Both the position numbers and the translations under genes were made by a program. DNA of 64,000 nt, taken from positions 6,641 to 70,640 of the forward strand of contig JAEZCE010000001.1 in assembly GCA_023429995.1 (NCBI GenBank). Direction: 5' to 3'. Shown one piece after another: positions 1 through 8,825 of the stretch (positions within the stretch are counted from its first letter, which is position 1; each line of letters opens with the position of its first letter). Under the pieces are notes generated by a model, which ran no database searches, had not been told where the DNA came from, and worked only from the letters and a program-made list of their open reading frames with translations. Source of the stretch: Bacillota bacterium (GTDB lineage: Bacteria; Bacillota; UBA4882; UBA8346).

Positions 1-203
1 AAAGGGCCGGATGGACCCAGCCGCCCCGGCAATTGGGGCTATCCCAAAAGAAAATTTTACGATCAAGAAATACAATATATTCAAACCGACCTATTCGATG
101 AAGCTAACTATTGTATTTCTTATTGATTTCGAATTGCTTTTTAGACAGCCTCAGGCCAGATCATCCTCAGTGATTACGATATTGCCCTTATATTTCAAAA
201 CCC
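1..203. other. Non-coding start of window
   Basis: This stretch lies downstream of the sucrose-phosphorylase-type gene. I see no supported gene, no clear hairpin terminator and no RNA gene in it. Confidence 0.4.
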
Positions 204-1709
204 TTATTGGTTTCCATTTTCCTCCAATATTAACTGCCGCAATTCCTGTTGGCCTTCTTTACGGTAATCAATGGAAAACTCATACGTTTTTAAATCGCAT
301 TTTAGGACGGCTTCGTATGGGCCTTGCCTTCGCCTGACTTCCAGCAAATTACTTTCCGGGCAATTGACCTCAATTTCACCGTCAAAGGCCGGGTATTCAT
401 TTCGAAAACGCATTAGGGCAATCAGCTTTCTGACAACCGGTATTTCGCAACATTGGCCAATCTCCGCCAATGAATAATTATGGCGGTTAATTGAACGGTG
501 ATCGGGACTTGCCATCAATGCCTCGATATCGTTTTCCCCCGCCAACATACCGACATAATAAACCTGGGGTATCCCCGGGGCAAAAAACTGGATAGCTCTC
601 GCCAAAAGATAAGCGCTGCTATTTTCGTGTAAGAGGGAATAATAGGCGCCGTAAAGCTGATAGGATTTGAAAAATCGTTTTTTTTCAGGATGCAGCGGCT
701 TATAGGCATAAGAGAGGCGGTCCTCCATCTTTTCAATAACCGCCTGAGCCTGCCGGTTATCCACCCAATCGAAAGCATCATAAACACCGACGCCGTCATG
801 GGTGTCCAAAACGGTAAACTGATTCCGGGGGCATATTTGAAGCCAATGGGCCAGTTTTTGCGCATTTTGGGTGTAGAGCGTATGTAACATCAACAACGGC
901 AATACAAAATCATAGCTCCAAATTCCGCGCCCGGCGAATTTAAGCGTTGTCCGCCAAAGATCGTGTACTTCCGGCAATACAAGCATGCCCTTTCTTTTCA
1001 GCGTATCCCGTAAATCAGTAATCAGCTCCCATATCTCCGGCTCTACAAAAAAGCAATCGGTCCCCTTGCGTTTGGTAATATAACCATAGGCGTCCAACCT
1101 TACGATGGAAATCCCTTTTTCCGACAACCACTCTAAATTCTCTTTCAGATAGTTCACGGTAACGGGCCGGGTGGTATCGATATCCAGTTGCTCGTCGGTA
1201 AAGGTACACCACAGTTTGCGGGTCTCCCCGTCCGGAAAAGTTACCGCTTGGCAGGGCTCTCCGTCTTTACGGCGGTAAAGCAGCCGCAGGTCCTCCGGGG
1301 TTGGCCGTCCCTCACCCCAAAAGGTGTCATAGCGCAAAAACATGTCGGCATAAAGGGAGTCGTCTTTCTTTTCCAAATAATCCCGAAACTCCACGCTACG
1401 GCGGGACACATGATTGACCATCATATCACACATTAAGTAATAATCTTGGGCCAGTTCCTCAATTTCTTTCCAGGTTCCAAAGCCGGGGTCCACCTCCCGG
1501 TAGGTTATGGGAGAGAATCCACGGTCCCCGCTGGAAGGAAAAAAAGGCAGGATATGAACCCCTCCGATGGCCCCTTGAAAGTATTGCCGCAAAGCGGTTC
1601 TTAATGATGATAAATTACCACCCATGCTGTCGGGATAGGTAATGAGCATAATCTTATTTGTAATTGATCCCAAAGCAGGAATAGTCTCCTTTTTATTTAA
1701 TTGCGCCAT
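204..1709 (-). CDS. gtfA: Sucrose phosphorylase-type GH13 glucosyl phosphorylase
   Basis: A 501-aa cytoplasmic enzyme of glycoside hydrolase family 13, closest in pattern to sucrose phosphorylase (GtfA). This family converts sucrose plus phosphate to glucose-1-phosphate plus fructose; some relatives act on glucosylglycerate or sucrose-6'-phosphate. The (beta/alpha)8 barrel signatures are visible: VHILPFFPSSGDRGFSPI near residue 51, nucleophile D206 in VRLDAYGY, acid/base E247 in LPEVHD and the H304-D305 pair in DTHDGVGVYD. Length fits GtfA (about 480-500 aa). The start overlaps the end of the upstream permease gene by 17 nt, so it is probably the last gene of the transporter operon. The order binding protein, permease, permease, gtfA is that of the streptococcal msmEFG-gtfA operon. 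The exact disaccharide is not decided by sequence. Confidence 0.9.
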   Translation of the reverse strand: MAQLNKKETIPALGSITNKIMLITYPDSMGGNLSSLRTALRQYFQGAIGGVHILPFFPSSGDRGFSPITYREVDPGFGTWKEIEELAQDYYLMCDMMVNHVSRRSVEFRDYLEKKDDSLYADMFLRYDTFWGEGRPTPEDLRLLYRRKDGEPCQAVTFPDGETRKLWCTFTDEQLDIDTTRPVTVNYLKENLEWLSEKGISIVRLDAYGYITKRKGTDCFFVEPEIWELITDLRDTLKRKGMLVLPEVHDLWRTTLKFAGRGIWSYDFVLPLLMLHTLYTQNAQKLAHWLQICPRNQFTVLDTHDGVGVYDAFDWVDNRQAQAVIEKMEDRLSYAYKPLHPEKKRFFKSYQLYGAYYSLLHENSSAYLLARAIQFFAPGIPQVYYVGMLAGENDIEALMASPDHRSINRHNYSLAEIGQCCEIPVVRKLIALMRFRNEYPAFDGEIEVNCPESNLLEVRRRQGPYEAVLKCDLKTYEFSIDYRKEGQQELRQLILEENGNQ

Positions 1710-2529
1710 CCATTACACCTGCAATGATATATTTTTGTAAAAACAGATAAATGACTATCACCGGGAGAACACTCATAATCAAAGCAGCCATAGCCAAACC
1801 GAACTCCGCAGTGTATTCCCCGAAAAAATAAAAAGTGGAAAGCGGAATCGTCCGGGTTTTTTCTTGAATCAGCACCAGGGAAGGGAGTAAAAAATCATTC
1901 CAGATCCATAGAATATTGATGATTAAAATGGTTATTGAAATCGGTTTCAAATTCGGAAACACCACCCGCCAGAAGCATGAAAAATTAGAACACCCGTCAA
2001 TCATGGCCGCTTCTTCCATTTCCTTGGAGATTCCCTTGATAAAACCATGATACATAAAGGTGGTCATGGGCATACCAAAACCAAGGTAAAAAAATACCAT
2101 CGCCGTTCTGCTGTTCATCATCCCCAATTTCCCGAATATGGAGACAAAAGGAATCATCAGCGACTGGAAAGGGATAATCATCGCGCATACCAGCGCCAGA
2201 AATATCATTTTATTGATCTTCCAATTCCAGCGCACCAACATATAAGCAAGCATGGCGCTGAACACGATGAGGACGATTTGGGACAATCCCGTGATATACA
2301 TGGTATTCCCCAATATAACATGAAAACCCATGGTTTTCCAGGCGGTGATAAAATTATCCAGCGCCCAGGCGCTGGGAAGAGCCAGTGGATTTTCGATGAT
2401 TTCCATCCGGGATTTAAAGGCATTGAGCAGAATCAATCCAAAAGGAAAGATCATCGCTACCAGAAAAAATAGGGCCGTGAATATTTTTAAAAAAAGGGCG
2501 AGCCGTTTCATGCTTTTGTTTTCACTCAT
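1693..2529 (-). CDS. msmG: ABC sugar permease, MsmG/MalG-like
   Basis: A 278-aa inner-membrane permease of the MalG class (carbohydrate uptake transporter-1 family) with about six membrane segments. The cytoplasmic EAA loop, where the ATPase docks, is seen as EEAAMIDGCSNFSCFWRVVF in the C-terminal half. It overlaps the upstream permease gene by 4 nt and the downstream phosphorylase gene by 17 nt, indicating coupled translation. It should pair with the MalF-like subunit to import an oligosaccharide delivered by the binding protein. No MsmK-type ATPase is encoded in the window, so a shared ATPase elsewhere is inferred. Confidence 0.9.
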   Translation of the reverse strand: MSENKSMKRLALFLKIFTALFFLVAMIFPFGLILLNAFKSRMEIIENPLALPSAWALDNFITAWKTMGFHVILGNTMYITGLSQIVLIVFSAMLAYMLVRWNWKINKMIFLALVCAMIIPFQSLMIPFVSIFGKLGMMNSRTAMVFFYLGFGMPMTTFMYHGFIKGISKEMEEAAMIDGCSNFSCFWRVVFPNLKPISITILIINILWIWNDFLLPSLVLIQEKTRTIPLSTFYFFGEYTAEFGLAMAALIMSVLPVIVIYLFLQKYIIAGVMDGAIK

Positions 2530-3419
2530 AGCGAATCCACCTCCTTGTTTTTAAGAATCGACACCTGCAGCACGGCAACAGCAGCGACAATCGCGAACAA
2601 TATAAACGCTTTGGCCTGACCGGGACCGAGGTTCTGGTTTACAAATGCGTCGTTGTAAACATGCATCGCAATCAGCTGGGTCGTGTTATAGGGACCGCCT
2701 TTGGTAAGGGAAAGATTGACGTCATATACCATAAAAGCGCGGCGCAGCGTCAAAAACAAAGTAATGGTAAACGCCGGCACCATCAGGGGGAGCTTGAGTT
2801 TTAAAAGTCGCTGCCAATTGGACGCCCCATCGATTTGGGAAGCTTCCATCAGATTCCGATCGATTCCCATCAAACCCGCAACATAAATCAACATCATATA
2901 CCCTGCATTTTGCCATACGCTGACAATGATTAAGGTCCAAAGCGCAGTTTGAGGTTGGGTTAACCAATTCCTGGCCAGCCAATCGATACCCAGTGTTTGT
3001 CCGGCGAAAACAAATACCCTGGTGAAAATGAATTGCCAGATGAATCCCAAAATTACCCCGCCAATCAGGTTCGGCGTGAAATATCCGGCCCGGCATAGAT
3101 TTTGCCCTTTAAAACCGCTGGTGACCAGAGAGGCCAGAAAAAACGCCAGCACGTTGGTTAAAATAACCACAAAGAAAACATAGACGAGGGTCAATTGCAT
3201 TGAATTCCAAAAATCCCCGCTATGGACGGCGGCGGCATAATTGCTCCAACCAATAAATTTAATGTTGTCCAAAACCCCCGTCCAGTTGGTGAAGGATAAC
3301 AAAAGTCCGCAGATAAACGGGATCATTACCACGATAATGAACGCCAGCAGCGGCAATAAACCAAACAAGGCAAATACCTGAAACGATTTTTGCTTTGTTT
3401 TCTTCTCACGCATTTTCAA
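2526..3419 (-). CDS. msmF: ABC sugar permease, MsmF/MalF-like
   Basis: A 297-aa inner-membrane permease of the MalF/UgpA class. A short Lys/Arg-rich N-terminus leads into the first membrane segment (FALFGLLPLLAFIIVVMIPF), and an EAA loop is visible as MEASQIDGASNWQRLLKLKL. Its stop overlaps the next permease start by 4 nt. It follows the binding-protein gene after a 136-nt gap that contains a strong hairpin (3511-3541), a common arrangement for keeping binding-protein mRNA in excess. The family forms a heterodimer with the MalG-type subunit. Confidence 0.9.
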   Translation of the reverse strand: MKMREKKTKQKSFQVFALFGLLPLLAFIIVVMIPFICGLLLSFTNWTGVLDNIKFIGWSNYAAAVHSGDFWNSMQLTLVYVFFVVILTNVLAFFLASLVTSGFKGQNLCRAGYFTPNLIGGVILGFIWQFIFTRVFVFAGQTLGIDWLARNWLTQPQTALWTLIIVSVWQNAGYMMLIYVAGLMGIDRNLMEASQIDGASNWQRLLKLKLPLMVPAFTITLFLTLRRAFMVYDVNLSLTKGGPYNTTQLIAMHVYNDAFVNQNLGPGQAKAFILFAIVAAVAVLQVSILKNKEVDSL

Positions 3420-3510
3420 TAGCCATCCCCGATCATTTTGATTTTCTGCTCCTACTCCATCGACTGAAGGTTAAAACTCCATTCGTTACCAAAAGCAGCC
3501 CTTTTATGAA

Positions 3511-3541
3511 TTAAGAGGTGGATTGGAGATCCACCTCTTAA
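3511..3541 (-). repeat. Intercistronic hairpin
   Basis: A perfect 13-bp inverted repeat (TTAAGAGGTGGAT and its complement) around a 5-nt loop sits between the binding-protein gene and the first permease gene. No run of U follows it on the minus strand, so it is better read as an mRNA-stabilising or partial-attenuation hairpin than as a full terminator. Confidence 0.6.
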
Positions 3542-3555
3542 ATGGCCTTTGAACT

Positions 3556-4836
3556 TTATTTGGAAGACATCTCCAGCCAATCTTTTTTGAAAGAATCGGC
3601 GACATCCTTCCGGGTGCTTGCCCCATCCAAGTACCGCTGCATGGTGGCTCCGAATTTGCCCGTAATACCGGCCGGGAAATAATCGCTCATCCGTTCCAGC
3701 GTTTTCCCTTTTTTCATGTAGGAAACGATTTCCTGAGCCAGCGGATTGGTGGGCTGAACGCTGAAACCTTTGTAAACCGGCGTGAAGACCAAAGTGTTGA
3801 TATAAGCATGCTGACCCTTGGAGTTTGTCAGCAACCAATTGAAAAAGTCAACTGCGGCGGCTTGTTGGCTCTTGCTGGACTGTGCGCCGTCAATTGCGAA
3901 GAAAGAATGAGTAAGGGTGATTTCGCTATTGCCGTAATCGCCCGGATTATCGCTGATCGGATAGGGCATAATCCCTACTTTGGCATTGGGGTTCATTGCC
4001 GCGATATTGGGATATACATAATTACCGATTACCCAAAAGGCCACTTTGTCCTTGGCCATGGCAAGTTGATCATCTTCATAAGTGTTTCCCAACGGAGAGC
4101 CTTTGTGGATGTTATAACTCATCAGCAGATCAAAAGTATCCATCCAACCGTTAAAGGCCTTATTGTTCATAAAATCGAACTTGCCCTTCCCACACTGGGC
4201 GAGGATTCTCTGCCGTTCCTGGTAATCCTGGCTCATACCGGCGTATAAAATGGATGTCATATGAGAGCCAAGGAGCCAGTCCATATTGGAAAGCTGTACC
4301 GGCGCGTATTTGGTTTTCGAGATCTTTTGGAGCAGCTCCTTCAGATCTTTTCGGGATTTGATGGCAGAAGGGTCAAACTTTTGTCCCGTAGCCGCCTCAA
4401 TGACCGTTTTGTTATACATAATTCCGATGTCTTCGGCAGTGGTCGGCACGGCGTAAATCTTACCATTTATCGTTGTTCTCCGGACAGACCAGTCATAAGC
4501 GGCTTTGGCAAACTTGGTATGGCTTATATCAAGAAATTTGTCTTTAAAAGCCGAAAATTCAGGGCCGCCCACCATTGTAATGGTCGGGGCATTACCGGAA
4601 GCATACAGCGAGGTGAGTTTTTCATAAATCGTTTGCCCGGAAAGGGGAATCGTTGAAATCGTCACATTCGGATGGGCAGCGGTATAAGCGTCAAAGGTCT
4701 TGCGAAACCCCGTAACAATCTCGGGTTTTGTGACCAAAAAGCTGATTTCTACTTTTTGCGGGGCGGAATTTGCAACCGCGGACATTACTAAAAAAGCTGA
4801 AAACACGATAAAAACGATGAATTTTTTCATATCCAT
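3556..4836 (-). CDS. msmE: Sugar ABC transporter solute-binding protein
   Basis: A 426-aa family-1 extracellular solute-binding protein. The N-terminus is a Sec signal peptide (MDMKKFIVFIVFSAF, hydrophobic to about residue 20) with an AVA-type cleavage site near residue 22 and no lipobox cysteine. The mature part has the family pattern, including GGPEFSAFKD and YAVPTTAEDIGIMYNK. Absence of a lipid anchor is unusual in single-membrane Firmicutes, where such proteins are lipoproteins, and fits a soluble protein in a periplasm. The gene is first in the msm-like operon, next to its likely AraC-type regulator. The ligand is presumably the disaccharide cleaved by the phosphorylase. Confidence 0.88.
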   Translation of the reverse strand: MDMKKFIVFIVFSAFLVMSAVANSAPQKVEISFLVTKPEIVTGFRKTFDAYTAAHPNVTISTIPLSGQTIYEKLTSLYASGNAPTITMVGGPEFSAFKDKFLDISHTKFAKAAYDWSVRRTTINGKIYAVPTTAEDIGIMYNKTVIEAATGQKFDPSAIKSRKDLKELLQKISKTKYAPVQLSNMDWLLGSHMTSILYAGMSQDYQERQRILAQCGKGKFDFMNNKAFNGWMDTFDLLMSYNIHKGSPLGNTYEDDQLAMAKDKVAFWVIGNYVYPNIAAMNPNAKVGIMPYPISDNPGDYGNSEITLTHSFFAIDGAQSSKSQQAAAVDFFNWLLTNSKGQHAYINTLVFTPVYKGFSVQPTNPLAQEIVSYMKKGKTLERMSDYFPAGITGKFGATMQRYLDGASTRKDVADSFKKDWLEMSSK

Positions 4837-5019
4837 AGAATACCCTCCCTCTATTATTTTTCATTGCCTGGCAACATCTTGCCTGTTACGAATCTCCCGG
4901 CGGCGCCGGCCGGATCGCTTTCACTATCGTCATTCATGGTATCACTATAACAAATTCCGATTTTAAATAGCCACGTTTTATTGCTGGAAATGTTGCAAAT
5001 ATTGCCCTTTTCTCCCCGG

Positions 5020-5916
5020 CTAATGGGTATCGGCCTCTCCCAGGCCGCCTATCTTACTTCCGAAGTTATTGCTTTTCAAGGCTTTACAGTATTCGCGCGG
5101 CGTCATTTTATACACCGAACGGAACGCTTTTAAAAAATTGGAATAATCTTCAAAGCCGCAGAGTTTATAGACATCGGAAACTGCAGCGTTTTGCAACAAT
5201 AATTCGCGGGCCTTCATTAACCGTTTTTTTCTACAGTAATCCAGAATCGTCAGCCCGGTATGTCTTTTAAACTTTCGCGACAGATAAAATTTGCTTAAAA
5301 AAAATTGCCGGGATATTTGTTCCAACGACAGCGGTTCGGTATAATGATGGTCAATATATTCCATAACCTTTTGGGCCAACGTATCGTTGCGGTTGTTATT
5401 TTCTTGCGCCCCATATTCCTGGGCGCTGTAACGGTTCAATAAAATCAAGATCTCGTGTAAATAAGCGTTTACCAAATAACTGCTACCCTGCTCCGGATGG
5501 ATGTATTCCCGGTGCAACTTTTGCAAGGAGGCCGACATATCCTGCCACAATCTTTCCGGAAGCCGGATAACGTCCTTTTTACCGGGAGATTCAAAAAGAC
5601 TGATGAAGTCTAGCCCCGGAAGTCCTAAGCCGGAAACACTGTCCCTGGTCATCCAGATTACATAACGCACATAGATTTGAGTCATATCTTCCAGGATGGC
5701 CCGGTGCAGTTGCTGTTGATTGATTAAAACGATATCCCCGCTTTGCAGGTTATAAATTTTATTATTTATGAAATAACTTGCTTTTCCCTGAACATGAAAA
5801 TATAGCTCGTAAAAGTCATGGTAATGTAATGGGTGATCGATCCGGGGGATATTGTTTTTATAATAAATCTCGTATTGGGGGGAGTTCATCGTATCTTTCG
5901 GCACAATGGTGTTCAT
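5020..5916 (-). CDS. AraC-family transcriptional regulator
   Basis: A 298-aa regulator. The N-terminal half is a cupin-like sensor (HPLHYHDFYELYFHVQGK, then LQSGDIVLINQQQLHRA). The C-terminal 100 residues carry the two-helix AraC/XylS DNA-binding domain (LSLEQISRQFFLSKFYLSRK followed by DYCRKKRLMKARELLL and the closing GFEDYSNFLKAFR). It lies directly upstream of, and on the same strand as, the sugar operon, matching the position of msmR beside msmEFG-gtfA. It is therefore probably the sugar-responsive activator of that operon. Confidence 0.88.
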   Translation of the reverse strand: MNTIVPKDTMNSPQYEIYYKNNIPRIDHPLHYHDFYELYFHVQGKASYFINNKIYNLQSGDIVLINQQQLHRAILEDMTQIYVRYVIWMTRDSVSGLGLPGLDFISLFESPGKKDVIRLPERLWQDMSASLQKLHREYIHPEQGSSYLVNAYLHEILILLNRYSAQEYGAQENNNRNDTLAQKVMEYIDHHYTEPLSLEQISRQFFLSKFYLSRKFKRHTGLTILDYCRKKRLMKARELLLQNAAVSDVYKLCGFEDYSNFLKAFRSVYKMTPREYCKALKSNNFGSKIGGLGEADTH

Positions 5917-6099
5917 GGTAACCTCCCTTTTTTTGTGGAGTAGCCCATTGGATAACTGCTCGCCTGTGGTTTTCGGTATAAGTTATAGCGATGTTCGACA
6001 CGGTATTCACATTTACCTTTTTACCTGCTATTTTACTTGCAGAAACCGGACATACTGTTGTCATATTATGTGCCTTATGATCAACCGGAGGTAATGGTG

Positions 6100-7017
6100 A
6101 TGCAAATCAACAGGCTGTTTGAAATCATATATATTCTGCTTCATAAAAAGAACACAACCGCCAAAGAACTGGCCCAGCGCTTCGAAGTCTCGGTCCGGAC
6201 CATCTACCGGGATATGGATACGTTGTCTGCGGCGGGAATTCCGATTTACGCCACGCAAGGCAAAGGTGGGGGCATATCCCTTCTTGATGACTATGTACTC
6301 AATAAATCGGTCTTATCGGAAAGTGAACAAAATGAAATCCTATTTGCGCTCCAAAGTTTAAATGCCGCTCAAAGTCCGGAAACCGACAGGGTGCTTTCCA
6401 AATTGAGCAGTTTCTTCCATAAAGACGCGGCCAAGTGGATCGAAGTCGACTTCAGCCCCTGGGGCAGCAGCCAGAACGGTACGGAGCAGTTTACCACTCT
6501 CAAAAATGCCATCCTCAACCACCGCATCATTGAATTTGATTATGTAAGTTCATCCGGGGCAAAGGGCGTCCGGAGGGTAGAACCGGTGAAGCTCGTCTTC
6601 AAGGTGCGTGCCTGGTATCTGCGGGGATTCTGCTTATCAAAAAACGCTTATCGTACCTTTAAAATTTCCCGCCTATCCAACCTGCGGATGACGGAGGAAA
6701 TATTTGCTGCAAGAGCACAAGCAGATCCGGGGGAAGATGGAAAGGAAATTTCCTCTCAACAATGGATTCCTCTCCGACTGAAGATTTCTCCCCGCAGCGC
6801 TTATCGGGTTTACGATGAGTTCGACGCGGAAGCAATTACCGAAAATCCCGACGGTTCTCTGGGAGTCGAGGCGGTTTTACCGGAAAGCGAATGGTTGTTG
6901 AACTACCTGCTTTCCTTTGGAGCAGACCTGGAAGTTATGTCGCCTGAACCCATCCGGAGCAGCATCCAAAACCGACTGGAAGAAATTCTCTTTCAATACC
7001 AAAATAAAAAGGGATAA
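6100..7017 (+). CDS. HTH/WYL-domain transcriptional regulator (YafY-like)
   Basis: A 305-aa regulator. The N-terminal DeoR-like winged helix is clear (AKELAQRFEVSVRTIYRDMD), followed by the GIPIYATQGKGGGISL hinge. A WYL domain occupies the middle (RVEPVKLVFKVRAWYLRGFC) and a WCX-type C-terminus follows. The start at 6100 has GGAGG at 6087-6091 with 8-nt spacing; an ATG at 6094 is too close to this site. It faces away from the AraC gene and precedes the SnoaL and nitroreductase genes by 96 nt, so it may regulate them. WYL domains bind small ligands or nucleic acids in other proteins; the ligand here is unknown. Confidence 0.88.
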   Translation: MQINRLFEIIYILLHKKNTTAKELAQRFEVSVRTIYRDMDTLSAAGIPIYATQGKGGGISLLDDYVLNKSVLSESEQNEILFALQSLNAAQSPETDRVLSKLSSFFHKDAAKWIEVDFSPWGSSQNGTEQFTTLKNAILNHRIIEFDYVSSSGAKGVRRVEPVKLVFKVRAWYLRGFCLSKNAYRTFKISRLSNLRMTEEIFAARAQADPGEDGKEISSQQWIPLRLKISPRSAYRVYDEFDAEAITENPDGSLGVEAVLPESEWLLNYLLSFGADLEVMSPEPIRSSIQNRLEEILFQYQNKKG

Positions 7018-7113
7018 CCTGACCCGCTGCTGTCAAGTTATCGCCGCTATAATCGAGATAGCTTTATTCTCATCGACGGCGGAATCATCCGCACCATTTA
7101 AAGGAGGCTAACC

Positions 7114-7818
7114 ATGAACAATCCATTTCCATTACCAAAACCCGTTGAGACCCATTTCCAATCCACCAACGCCGGCGATCCTGCGGCATTCCTTGCGGCT
7201 TTCTCCGATAACGCCGTAGTGGCCGACGCCGGCAAAGAATATCACGGGAAAGCCGCTATCAAAGAGTGGAGCGACCGCACCTTTTTTCGGGATCATCTGC
7301 GCCTGGAGATTACCCATGCCGCCCGGGATGCCGGGGAATTTGTGGTTACTGCCAAAGCGGACGGTGACTATGACAAAACCGGCTTACCCGAACCGCTCTA
7401 CCTTGATTTCCATTTTACAGTGGAAGAAGAAAAGGTGACATTATTGCGCATTGTTCTTTCCTCCAATCCCAGGGCCATCCCATTACCGCAGCCGGTGGCC
7501 GCGTTTTATCACGCCTCCGATGTTTATGACGCCGCCCTTCTCGCCCATTGCTTTTCCGAAGACGCCGTCTTGTATGATGAGGGAATAAGATATTCCGGGC
7601 CCACCGCTATCAGCGGACACATCTTGGAGGCAAACCGGGACGCCAAGGTAATGATGGACATTACCCACTATACGGAGCAATCCGGCCAGGCGGTTGTCAC
7701 CGTTACCATTTCGGGTGACTTCGAGGGCAGCCCGGTTCCGTTGGATTTTCATTTTACTCTGGAAAAAGAAAAAATCAAAGCCTTGACGATCACATTGGCA
7801 GGTGAACGCGCATCATGA
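7114..7818 (+). CDS. Tandem SnoaL/NTF2-like domain protein
   Basis: A 234-aa cytoplasmic protein made of two homologous halves of about 110 residues. Each half has the SnoaL/NTF2-like pattern: helix, then AFSDNAVVADAGKEYHGKAA in copy 1 and CFSEDAVLYDEGIRYSGPTA in copy 2, then a strand ending LDFHFTVEEEKV or LDFHFTLEKEKI. This is an internal gene duplication that makes a pseudo-dimer. AAAGGAGG precedes the start. It overlaps the nitroreductase gene by 4 nt, so the two are co-translated. The family includes small-molecule isomerases and hydrolases and non-enzymatic binders; no reaction can be assigned. Confidence 0.75.
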   Translation: MNNPFPLPKPVETHFQSTNAGDPAAFLAAFSDNAVVADAGKEYHGKAAIKEWSDRTFFRDHLRLEITHAARDAGEFVVTAKADGDYDKTGLPEPLYLDFHFTVEEEKVTLLRIVLSSNPRAIPLPQPVAAFYHASDVYDAALLAHCFSEDAVLYDEGIRYSGPTAISGHILEANRDAKVMMDITHYTEQSGQAVVTVTISGDFEGSPVPLDFHFTLEKEKIKALTITLAGERAS

Positions 7819-8645
7819 CCACCAACCATTTCATCCGGGTAAACGAGGATCAATGCACCCGGTGCGGGCTTTGCGTGAAAGTTTGCCGGGGGACTCTTGC
7901 CATGGGAGAAACCGGTCCGGTGGTTGCCCATGATTTTTGTATCGCCTGCGGACATTGTACGGCCATCTGTCCTTCCGGCGCGTTGGATCACGCCCGGGCG
8001 CCTCTTTCAAACCAAATTTTACTTGAGAAATCACCGCTGCCGGATGCCGGCGCCGTGGCCCGGTTTCTGCGCTCGCGGCGGTCGGTCCGTTCATTTCAAA
8101 AAAAAAGTGTGCCACGTGAAACCATCCGGGAACTGCTTGACATCGCCCGGTTCGCGCCGACGGCCTGTAATTCTCAGGGTGTTTCTTACCACGTTATCGA
8201 TGATCCGGATACCTTACGGGAAATCGCCGCCGTGATCGCCGATTGGGCCGAAGAAGATTTAAAGAAGGGCGCCTTGGGGAGATCTCCCTGGTCTTCCAAT
8301 ACCGCCAACACCATCAGCCGCTACCGGGAAAATGGCGAGGATACTGTCTTAAGGGATGCTCCCTGCTTAATCATTGCCGTTGCGGAAAAAAGCCGGTTGC
8401 TCCTTGGCCGGGACAATACCCATTTTGCCCTCACCTATGCCCAGCTTTACGCATCCGCGTTAGGTCTCGGCACCTGTTGGTCCGGGTTGTTCGAATATTG
8501 CGCCGCGGCAGAATATGAACCCCTGATCCGGCTGATAAAGATCCCTGTGAACAAAGCCATTACCGGCGCTTTGATTGCGGGATATCCTCTTTACAACTTC
8601 AAACGATTGGTTGATCGGGACCCGCTGGAGATAACCTGGCAGTGA
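7815..8645 (+). CDS. Ferredoxin-domain nitroreductase
   Basis: A 276-aa fusion. Residues 1-60 form a 2[4Fe-4S] ferredoxin domain with cysteines at 14, 17, 20, 24 and at 42, 45, 48, 52. Residues 70-276 are an FMN-dependent nitroreductase-fold domain (RSRRSVRSFQKKSVPRETI, then ARFAPTACNSQGVSYHVI). Such fusions probably pass electrons from reduced ferredoxin to flavin to reduce nitro compounds, quinones or enones. It is the distal gene of the cluster with the SnoaL protein and the WYL regulator, and a terminator follows. Confidence 0.88.
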   Translation: MTTNHFIRVNEDQCTRCGLCVKVCRGTLAMGETGPVVAHDFCIACGHCTAICPSGALDHARAPLSNQILLEKSPLPDAGAVARFLRSRRSVRSFQKKSVPRETIRELLDIARFAPTACNSQGVSYHVIDDPDTLREIAAVIADWAEEDLKKGALGRSPWSSNTANTISRYRENGEDTVLRDAPCLIIAVAEKSRLLLGRDNTHFALTYAQLYASALGLGTCWSGLFEYCAAAEYEPLIRLIKIPVNKAITGALIAGYPLYNFKRLVDRDPLEITWQ

Positions 8646-8702
8646 TGGAGATTGCCGTCGTCTCCCCTATCGGAGCCTTCATCATGAACTTGTCGAGCAA
8701 GG

Positions 8703-8733
8703 GCCGGGCATAATTTTTTCGCCCGGCGCTTTT
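8703..8733 (+). terminator. Rho-independent terminator after nitroreductase
   Basis: GCCGGGC at 8703-8709 pairs with GCCCGGC at 8721-8727, and a CGCTTTTTAT tract follows on the plus strand. Confidence 0.8.
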
Positions 8734-8825
8734 TATGAGTATCCCGCCCCTTCTTCCCTTTGGCGCTTCAATCCCCTATGCCTTGGAGAGGCGCCGCAGC
8801 GGAGTCCTGGCCCAACTTATTTCTT

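Noticed and set aside
2047..2472. A 141-codon plus-strand frame opposite the permease gene
   Set aside because: His/Gln-rich shadow of a clear ABC permease on the other strand.
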